Below, piece by piece: positions 31,543-36,866 of a DNA stretch of 36,866 bases. The notes beneath the pieces were generated by a model, which saw only the letters and a program-made list of their open reading frames with translations, searched no databases and was not told where the DNA came from. The position numbers and the translations under genes were made by a program. How positions within the stretch are numbered: position 1 is the first letter of the stretch; every line of letters begins with the position of its first letter. Source of the stretch: Anaerolineae bacterium (GTDB lineage: Bacteria; Chloroflexota; Anaerolineae; Anaerolineales; Villigracilaceae); NCBI GenBank assembly GCA_022616105.1, contig JAKEFL010000036.1:1-36866 (forward strand). The letters are read 5' to 3'.

Positions 31543-31548
31543 AGTATA
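31543..31548 (-). promoter_or_regulatory. -10 hexamer TATACT, leaderless promoter of the methylase-like gene
   Basis: TATACT ends 9 nt before the ATG at 31533 on the minus strand, with no Shine-Dalgarno sequence. It would drive the 752-aa gene and CAP gene B. Confidence 0.45.
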
Positions 31549-31619
31549 CATCGCCTTGAGTTTGTCTGTTGATTGCGTAATCCATGGGAGTGGCTATTAC
31601 GATGAGGTAAGATGTCTAA

Positions 31620-31685
31620 CCACTGAGACACGGAGTCACGGAGTTTTTTATTTTGATTTCTCTCTGTGTCTCCGTGTCTCAGTGG
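31620..31685. repeat. CCACTGAG/CTCAGTGG hairpin repeat, copy 2
   Basis: CCACTGAGACACGGAG (31620-31635) pairs perfectly with CTCCGTGTCTCAGTGG (31670-31685). The pairing extends inward with few mismatches around a T-rich loop. It belongs to the family at 11298. Confidence 0.9.
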
Positions 31686-31775
31686 TGAAAACTTTTGGCA
31701 GCCCACAAAATTATCCATCCCCTAATGCGCTTCGATGCATGGCGCCAAGTCGCCACGCCACTCAGCGCGAATAAT

Positions 31776-32927
31776 TTATGGGATTTGCCCCAGCGTTGAT
31801 GCGCACATAATATCGTAGTATTCGAGTTCGGTGGCTTTATTTTGCTCGGCATACGCCGCGGCATCGCTGCCAATGTTGCGAACGGCATCGAGATTTTGCT
31901 GTACGTCATAGGGCCAGTAACGTGGCAATACCATGCGCGGATCGTTGATGTGGCCTTCGGGCAGGAAAGCAGGCCGCGCCGGGTCAGGCTGGTCTGCAAG
32001 AGGAATCCAGTTGTACATAATGGGACCACGCGGGTTGATCGTGAAGCCGAGACGATAGCCGTATTCCCGTGCAAATTGTATGGGGCGGGTTCCGAAGTTA
32101 CCGCCTGGCCAGATGATGGCGATGGGAGTTTTCTTGAAGTTTGTTTGAAGATCGGCGATGGATTTTTCAAACTCGGTTTTGATGAACTCGTCAGTGGATG
32201 AGTTGCTCATGTTGATATTGTGGATATAGCCATGGGACTGATGATCCACCCAGCCTTCGGCTTCGAGGGCAATGTTATCTTCCAGGCTTAGGGCGCGCGG
32301 TCCATCTTCGAAGCTGATCCAGCCATTGACGACGTGCCAGCCCCATTGATCGCGATAGGGGCGGAAGTGATCGTTGAAGTACGCGCCTTGATGGCGGTCA
32401 TCAGATATAAGCAGGACAGAGCGTGCAGGGATCTTCGAGTTGTGGTCTACGAAGTCTGCCATTTGTTTCATGTTGATGGCTTCAAAGCCCTGTTCTTTCA
32501 AATCATCCATGAGTTTTCTAAAGTCCTGGGCGGTGATGTCCTCTGGATCTTGCGCCACGGGATCTTTGACGATTCCGTGGAACATGACCACCATGACCAC
32601 TGTCCCAGGCGCGGCGTTATTGGAATTCCATTTATCGTAAAGATATTGACAAGTGTCCTGAATATATGTGTGCGGAATATCAAGTGGATTGAGCTGGCTG
32701 ACAACAAAGGTTGATGGAAGCGCGGGCGGTATGCGGATTGCGGTCGGCGGTGGAATCGGTGTTTCGCTTGGAGGCGGAGTTGTACTAGGTTGTAATTGTG
32801 CTAACGCAGTCTCAACCGCCCGCGTGAGCGCAGCGCTCATATCAGGGGTGGGAGGAGAGGCTTGTGGCGTGCACGCGGTCAAGATAACGGCGAGTAAGCC
32901 AAGGCTTAGAAGGAAGCGTAATGTCAT
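31776..32927 (-). CDS. NodB-type polysaccharide deacetylase-like lipoprotein
   Basis: A 383-aa exported protein. The lipobox is LTAC (Cys about 19), followed by a Pro/Thr linker (about 45-75) and a deacetylase domain. The NodB motif 1 is LLISDDRHQG (second Asp as metal ligand). Motif 2 is DHQSHGYIHN, with His-x3-His. Later IIWPGGNFGTRPIQFAREYGYRLGFTI gives the WPGG region and substrate groove strand. The metal triad is complete, so it may be active on an N-acetylated glycan at the cell surface. Function on the locally made glycan is a guess. No Shine-Dalgarno sequence is visible. It lies 66 bp downstream of the inositol-phosphate synthase gene with a palindrome between them. Confidence 0.8.
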   Translation of the reverse strand: MTLRFLLSLGLLAVILTACTPQASPPTPDMSAALTRAVETALAQLQPSTTPPPSETPIPPPTAIRIPPALPSTFVVSQLNPLDIPHTYIQDTCQYLYDKWNSNNAAPGTVVMVVMFHGIVKDPVAQDPEDITAQDFRKLMDDLKEQGFEAINMKQMADFVDHNSKIPARSVLLISDDRHQGAYFNDHFRPYRDQWGWHVVNGWISFEDGPRALSLEDNIALEAEGWVDHQSHGYIHNINMSNSSTDEFIKTEFEKSIADLQTNFKKTPIAIIWPGGNFGTRPIQFAREYGYRLGFTINPRGPIMYNWIPLADQPDPARPAFLPEGHINDPRMVLPRYWPYDVQQNLDAVRNIGSDAAAYAEQNKATELEYYDIMCASTLGQIP

Positions 32928-32947
32928 GTTGGTGGAGGGAAATGTTG

Positions 32948-32984
32948 CGTAATCCGTATTGCGTATTACGTAATACGGATTACG
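32948..32984. repeat. 13-bp inverted repeat CGTAATCCGTATT
   Basis: CGTAATCCGTATT (32948-32960) and AATACGGATTACG (32972-32984) are perfect complements; the 11-nt loop is itself partly palindromic (GCGTATTACGT). It separates the synthase and deacetylase genes and might attenuate read-through. Confidence 0.9.
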
Positions 32985-32993
32985 TAGTACAGT

Positions 32994-34079
32994 TTATTCG
33001 TTCGAATCACCCTTGATAAACGCTTCCACTTTTTCGCGGCATATATCATCACGGAATTGTTTGGGCGGAGTCTTGAAGAAATAAGATGACGGCCCGATGA
33101 TAGGCCCGCTGAGTTTGCGATCAAGCGCAATCTTGGCAGCGCGGATGGCATCGATCATGACACCTGCGGAATTCGGGCTATCCCACACTTCCAGTTTGAC
33201 TTCAACATTAAGAGGCACATTGCCAAAGGTCGTGCCTTCCATACGAATGTACGCCCACTTGCGATCCGTGAGCCAGGGTACGTAATCGCTGGGACCCACA
33301 TGAACATTATTATGGCCGAGTTCATATGGGATCATACTGGTGACCGCATTGGTCTTGGATATCTTCTTGCTCTCAAGGCGTTCGCGTTCGAGCATGTTCA
33401 GAAAATCGGTATTGCCGCCGAAGTTGAGTTGATAAGTGCGGTCGATCTGCACGCCGCGGTCCACAAACAAGGTGGCAATCGCACGGTGTAGTATCGTCGC
33501 GCCGACCTGGCTTTTAACATCATCACCGAGGATGGGCAGTTTTGCATCACGGAAGCGTTTTGCCCAGTAATCAGAAGAAGCGATGAAAACGGGAATGCCA
33601 TTCACAAAAGCGCAACCTGCCTCAAGGCATTGTTCCACATACCATTTGGTTGCCATTTCGGAGCCGACGGGGAGGAAGTTCACCACCACATCAGTCTTCG
33701 TGTCTTTGAGCAGTTTGACAATATCTGCTGTTGACCCCGGCGCTTTTTTGACCATGCCTGAAATATACTTTCCCAGTCCGTCATGTGTCATGCCGCGCAC
33801 GACGGGAACGTTGAGACGCGGAACGTCTGCGAATTTATAGGTGTTGTTTGGGGCGGCGAAAATGGCTTCGGATAGATCCTTGCCAGCCTTGGCTACGTTT
33901 ACGTCAATACCGAGCGTGAATTCAATGTCACGGATGTGATACCCACCCAGGCGTGTGTGCATGATACCTGGAACCTTCGCGTCATCCGCAGTGTCTTTGT
34001 AGAACTGGACTCCCTGCACAAGTGAGGATGCGCAATTGCCTATGCCGATGATGGCGACGCGTACTTTTTTAAGTGCCAT
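32994..34079 (-). CDS. ino1: myo-inositol-1-phosphate synthase
   Basis: The enzyme converts glucose 6-phosphate to inositol 1-phosphate using bound NAD. The 361-aa length is that of the short archaeal/actinobacterial type. The NAD loop is [15 protein letters not shown] at the N-terminus; [16 protein letters not shown] carries the catalytic lysine region; and [28 protein letters not shown] is the core dimer/active-site stretch. The longer frame from 34202 overlaps the divergent kinase. GGAG about 9 nt upstream fixes ATG at 34079. Inositol phosphate could feed phosphatidylinositol-type lipids or compatible solutes. It is divergent from the sensor kinase at 34176, with a shared 96-bp promoter region. 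Confidence 0.93.
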   Translation of the reverse strand: MALKKVRVAIIGIGNCASSLVQGVQFYKDTADDAKVPGIMHTRLGGYHIRDIEFTLGIDVNVAKAGKDLSEAIFAAPNNTYKFADVPRLNVPVVRGMTHDGLGKYISGMVKKAPGSTADIVKLLKDTKTDVVVNFLPVGSEMATKWYVEQCLEAGCAFVNGIPVFIASSDYWAKRFRDAKLPILGDDVKSQVGATILHRAIATLFVDRGVQIDRTYQLNFGGNTDFLNMLERERLESKKISKTNAVTSMIPYELGHNNVHVGPSDYVPWLTDRKWAYIRMEGTTFGNVPLNVEVKLEVWDSPNSAGVMIDAIRAAKIALDRKLSGPIIGPSSYFFKTPPKQFRDDICREKVEAFIKGDSNE

Positions 34080-34162
34080 GTAATAAGTCTCCTTGTAGTG
34101 TGGCTTTGAAAATCTGTTAGGAATTACAACGAATTGCTTATTCTTTTGTTTGGTCAGTGTTG

Positions 34163-34168
34163 TATAAT
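34163..34168 (+). promoter_or_regulatory. -10 hexamer TATAAT, leaderless promoter of the GAF sensor kinase
   Basis: TATAAT ends 7 nt before the ATG at 34176, with no Shine-Dalgarno sequence. The in-frame start at 34134 lies upstream of this box and is rejected. No consensus -35 is seen at 16-18 nt. Confidence 0.55.
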
Positions 34169-34175
34169 TTATGCG

Positions 34176-35441
34176 ATGGCAACTAACGAGCGGATCGATC
34201 ACCTGGAACGATTATTGGAAGTTGTGCGGGGACTCACCACAGCGCCCGACCTTGAAGCCTTTTTACAGTCTATTATCAATGAGGCAGCCGAGTTAACCAA
34301 CAGCGAACTCGCCTCCATCCTTGAATATGACGAAACTGCAGAGGAATTACGTTTCCTCGCCATGCAGTGGTTTCAGCGCGATGTACTTCGCCCATTGGGT
34401 GTTCCGCTTGAAGACAGCGCCGCAGGCTGGGTCTATCGCAAGGGTCAGCCATTGATCATTCAGGATGTGAAAGTTGATAAACGTCACTTCAAAGTGATCG
34501 ACCGCGTCACAAACCATGTGACACATTCTCTGGCGGCAGTGCCGCTCATGGTGCGCGGCGAAGTGGTCGGAGTACTGGAAGCCCTCAATAAAAAGGACGA
34601 TGCACATTATACCGAAGAAGACCTCACTATTCTAGCGACGCTCGGCGCGCTGGCAGCTCAGGCAATGAAGAATGCGACTCTGCAGCGAAAGGTCAAAGCC
34701 GCGGGCATTGAACTTGCGGAACTGGAACGCCTCAAAACGGACTTCATCGCGATCACCTCACACGAGCTGCGGACTCCCCTCGGCTTGATTCTCGGTCATG
34801 CTACATTCCTGCGTGAACTGGCTGGCGCAGAATATGGCGAACAATTGGATACCATTATCCGCAATGCCTCCAAGCTCAAGGATATCGTTGAGAATCTTTC
34901 AGATGTTGATAACATCCAGAATGGTGCGGCACGCGTTCGCAGTCATAAAGTCTCGCTTGCAAAACTCGCAGAGGATGTGATCCTAACATTTCAGGACGAG
35001 GCGAATTCGAGGAACATTACTCTAAAATTGGAACGAGGTGAATCTCCGTATGAGATCGAAGCAGATGGAGTCAAGCTTAGCATTGCTTTAAGCAACCTGG
35101 TAAAGAACGCGATCCAATATACAGATTCAGGCAGCAGGGTCCTCATTAAGTTGGAAGAAGATTCTGGTTATTTCAAAGTGACAGTTATGGATAATGGAAT
35201 CGGGATTCCTGCCAAAGACCTGCCGCGTGTGTTTGAAAGATTCTTCCAGGTGGAGACGCATCTCACGCGCCGTTATGGTGGAATGGGTCTGGGGCTTGCA
35301 GTTGCAAAAGCAATGATCGAACTACATGGCGGGCGCATCTGGGTGGAAAGCGAAGTGGGAAAGGGAAGTACATTCACTTTTCTCCTGCCCATGAATCAGA
35401 CACAAGAGCAGGCATCTTCCTCAAATCCCTTTATTGAGTAA
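34176..35441 (+). CDS. soluble sensor histidine kinase (GAF - HisKA - HATPase_c)
   Basis: A 421-aa cytoplasmic kinase without membrane segments. A GAF domain occupies about residues 20-170 ([56 protein letters not shown]). A coiled linker leads to the HisKA box [19 protein letters not shown] with His196. The ATPase domain has [10 protein letters not shown] (N box), VMDNGIGIP (G1), ERFF and [18 protein letters not shown] (G2). All catalytic boxes are intact. There is no adjacent response regulator. It is transcribed divergently from inositol-1-phosphate synthase, but there is no evidence that it regulates that gene. Confidence 0.93.
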   Translation: MATNERIDHLERLLEVVRGLTTAPDLEAFLQSIINEAAELTNSELASILEYDETAEELRFLAMQWFQRDVLRPLGVPLEDSAAGWVYRKGQPLIIQDVKVDKRHFKVIDRVTNHVTHSLAAVPLMVRGEVVGVLEALNKKDDAHYTEEDLTILATLGALAAQAMKNATLQRKVKAAGIELAELERLKTDFIAITSHELRTPLGLILGHATFLRELAGAEYGEQLDTIIRNASKLKDIVENLSDVDNIQNGAARVRSHKVSLAKLAEDVILTFQDEANSRNITLKLERGESPYEIEADGVKLSIALSNLVKNAIQYTDSGSRVLIKLEEDSGYFKVTVMDNGIGIPAKDLPRVFERFFQVETHLTRRYGGMGLGLAVAKAMIELHGGRIWVESEVGKGSTFTFLLPMNQTQEQASSSNPFIE

Positions 35442-35473
35442 CTCAACTTATACAAACAGGTGCGTTCCAAGCA

Positions 35474-35543
35474 TGTCACCCTGAGCGATAGCGAAGGGTC
35501 TCTAAGACAATCGTAGAGATTCTTCGCTCCGCTCAGAATGACA
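35474..35543. repeat. TGTCACCCTGAGCG...CGCTCAGAATGACA hairpin repeat
   Basis: The outer arms pair at 35474-35486 and 35530-35543. Inside, CTCTA pairs with TAGAG and GAAG with CTTC, giving a long imperfect hairpin. It lies in the 217-bp gap between the sensor kinase and the PfkB gene. Confidence 0.9.
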
Positions 35544-35606
35544 TTGTGTAAGGTGAGTGAGTAATCATCGTCTCAAACTGCCGAGAGATAATAGTTATCG
35601 AGAATG

Positions 35607-35631
35607 ATCCGCCTGCAAGGCGGATTTCTTT
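35607..35631 (+). terminator. probable Rho-independent terminator
   Basis: The hairpin ATCCGCCT-GCA-AGGCGGAT (35607-35625) is followed by TTTCTTT. It is well placed to end the sensor-kinase transcript before the pfkB-family promoter. Confidence 0.6.
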
Positions 35632-35642
35632 ATTATCTATTT

Positions 35643-35648
35643 TATAAT
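35643..35648 (+). promoter_or_regulatory. -10 hexamer TATAAT of the PfkB-family gene
   Basis: TATAAT ends 10 nt before the ATG at 35659; no Shine-Dalgarno sequence is present, so the leader would be only a few bases. Confidence 0.5.
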
Positions 35649-35658
35649 TGCGTCAACC

Positions 35659-36651
35659 ATGCCCCCCAATTTTTTGGTCTTCGGTCAATTGACGCGTGAA
35701 TATCTTTTGCCCCCGGTAGGTCCGCCGCGGCTGGATGCAATGGGTGGCAGCCTGCTTTATGGGGCAGCGGGGCTTGGGGTATGGGAATCGAGCATCGGTC
35801 TGGTGGGACGCGTGGGGAATGATTATCCGAGGCAGTGGCTCAATGAGTGCAAATCGCGCGGGTTGAATACGCGCGGCATCCGTATCCTCCAGAAAGATTT
35901 GGATGTGCGTGAGTTCCTCTCGTACAACGAATCTTTTGAAGTGAGCCGTATTAATCCTGTTACGCATTTTGCACGCCGCGAAATGACATTTCCCAAATCA
36001 CTGCTTGGGTATCAGCCGTTCGATGAAAAGAAGTTCGATGAGGACCGCGCGCTGATCGTGACGGACATCCCCGATGAATATCTGACTGCCCGTGCCGCGT
36101 TGATCTGCTCCATGGGCCTGATCACGCAGACACAGTTGATCGCCGGACTCAAACGCGGGTCGGTGCATACATTTATCCTCGACCCTTCGCCTGCCACCAT
36201 GACGCCGACTGCGCGGCGTGCACTGCCTGCCCTGCTTAATGATGTAACGGCCTTCCTGCCCTCACAAGAGGAGTTAAAGAATCTGTTTTGGGGCGAGACA
36301 CATGACCTTTGGAAAATGGCTGAAGCTGTGTCGATGTATGGCTGTGAGTATGTAGTGATTAAATGCGGCTCGCGCGGTCAGTTGCTTTATGATGTAGATA
36401 CCAAACGTAAATGGGAGATTCCTGCATATCCGGCGCGTGCTGCTGACCCGACCGGTGCAGGTGATGCTTTCTGTGGAGGCTTTATGGCTGGTTATTGCAG
36501 GAATTATGATCCGGTTGAAGGTGTGCTGTATGGGAACATCTCTGCTTCGTTGAAGCTGGAAGGCAGTGGGCCCTTTTATCCAATGGATGTTATGCCTGGA
36601 CTGGCAGAGGCGCGGCTGCATGTGCTAAAAGATATGGTGAGAGAGATGTAA
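35659..36651 (+). CDS. PfkB-family carbohydrate kinase
   Basis: A 330-aa ribokinase-fold kinase. The N-terminal GGSLLYGAAGLGVWESSIGLVGRVGNDYP matches the PfkB motif 1 region. The C-terminal DPTGAGDAFCGGFMAGY (from Asp263) is motif 2, with the anion-hole GAGD and catalytic Asp269. The middle part (HFARREMTFPKSLLGYQP, DIPDEYLTARAALIC) is not typical of ribokinase or fructokinase, so the sugar cannot be named. Inositol or a nucleoside are possible, since a PfkB-family inositol kinase is known in archaea and an inositol-phosphate synthase lies 1.6 kb away; this is only suggestive. It has its own promoter and terminator upstream. Confidence 0.87.
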   Translation: MPPNFLVFGQLTREYLLPPVGPPRLDAMGGSLLYGAAGLGVWESSIGLVGRVGNDYPRQWLNECKSRGLNTRGIRILQKDLDVREFLSYNESFEVSRINPVTHFARREMTFPKSLLGYQPFDEKKFDEDRALIVTDIPDEYLTARAALICSMGLITQTQLIAGLKRGSVHTFILDPSPATMTPTARRALPALLNDVTAFLPSQEELKNLFWGETHDLWKMAEAVSMYGCEYVVIKCGSRGQLLYDVDTKRKWEIPAYPARAADPTGAGDAFCGGFMAGYCRNYDPVEGVLYGNISASLKLEGSGPFYPMDVMPGLAEARLHVLKDMVREM

Positions 36652-36866
36652 TCGCGCAGAGCGGAGTGAGGACAGATTTAACGTCCGAACGCAGACGAAG
36701 CGCAGTGTATGATAGGTAATTAGTAATGGGTAATTCGTAATTGGAGACTAGAGATTAGAGATTGGCTAGTATTACAGCGCAAAGTAGGTATTTTCACGAA
36801 GGTAAATCAGACCTCGTTAGCGGCTTTTTACTCGCAACCTTGCGCTGTAATACTAGTCACCTGACA
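36652..36866. other. non-coding right edge with low-complexity tract
   Basis: No gene is seen. Bases 36716-36747 are a tract of TAATTAG/TAATGGG/TAATTCG-like units. Bases 36745-36764 repeat GAGACTAGAGATTAGAGATTGG-like short units. Beyond lies the terminal-inverted-repeat element at 36766-36856. Confidence 0.5.
36766..36856. mobile_element. possible 91-bp MITE-like element with 17-bp terminal inverted repeats
   Basis: CTAGTATTACAGCGCAA (36766-36782) and TTGCGCTGTAATACTAG (36840-36856) are perfect complements around 57 bp with no coding capacity. The ends read CTAG, which could hide a palindromic target duplication. It could also be one end-to-end remnant of a larger insertion sequence. Confidence 0.45.

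Noticed and set aside
1-36866. CRISPR array or cas genes
   Set aside because: The repeats are dispersed, palindromic and not regularly spaced; no Cas proteins were recognised.
1-36866. tRNA or rRNA genes
   Set aside because: I saw no cloverleaf with a convincing anticodon arm and TTC loop, nor rRNA signature segments; a covariance search was not possible.

Overview
The window reads as a chromosomal segment of an uncultured-type Chloroflexota bacterium, most likely class Anaerolineae. This rests on the combination of NBR1-type Ig plus CAP lipoproteins, a short prokaryotic-type inositol-1-phosphate synthase, a mix of leaderless starts (a -10 hexamer only 6-11 nt before the start codon) and Shine-Dalgarno starts, and intergenic DNA crowded with palindromic repeats. 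The assignment is inference from gene content, not a database match.

Layout. (1) 67-3127: an acyltransferase (minus) diverges from a sulfotransferase and a GT39-type membrane glycosyltransferase. (2) 3124-6151: a GT2 glycosyltransferase, then a small interlude of unrelated genes (RlaP-like nucleotidyltransferase, a 59-aa small protein, an MNT-type nucleotidyltransferase, a YdeI-like protein). (3) 6180-23642: a long plus-strand surface-glycan locus. It holds several polytopic GT-C-like proteins, three further GT2 enzymes including a polyprenyl-phosphate sugar synthase, a CMP-sugar cytidylyltransferase, a 2-hydroxyacid dehydrogenase, an SDR, a DUF115 protein, a SAM methyltransferase, a sulfatase-fold membrane protein, a short Wzz-like protein, an O-antigen ligase/polymerase-like protein and two more sulfotransferases. 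(4) 23751-26885: a GAF/HisKA_3 sensor kinase, a vapBC cassette and rdgB. (5) 27052-32927 (minus): two paralogous CAP lipoproteins, a 752-aa degenerate DNA-methylase-like protein and a NodB-type lipoprotein. (6) 32994-36651: inositol-1-phosphate synthase diverging from a second sensor kinase, then a PfkB sugar kinase. The right edge carries a small element with 17-bp terminal inverted repeats.

How it works together (inference). GT2/polyprenyl-phosphate enzymes and GT-C membrane transferases would build and decorate a lipid-linked or protein-linked glycan. The cytidylyltransferase, dehydrogenase and SDR would supply a CMP-activated sugar. The ligase/Wzz-like pair would handle chain assembly, and three PAPS-type sulfotransferases suggest the product is sulfated.

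The most striking signals are at DNA level. First, at least twelve kinds of palindromic element occur here, and several are inserted in frame inside genes (GT2, GT39 twice, Wzz-like, RdgB, the methylase-like protein), adding peptide segments in the manner of Rickettsia palindromic elements. Second, vapBC sits between the intact rdgB 3' end and a second, diverged copy of the rdgB C-terminal coding sequence. This is the footprint expected of a cassette that integrates into the 3' end of a housekeeping gene and restores it.
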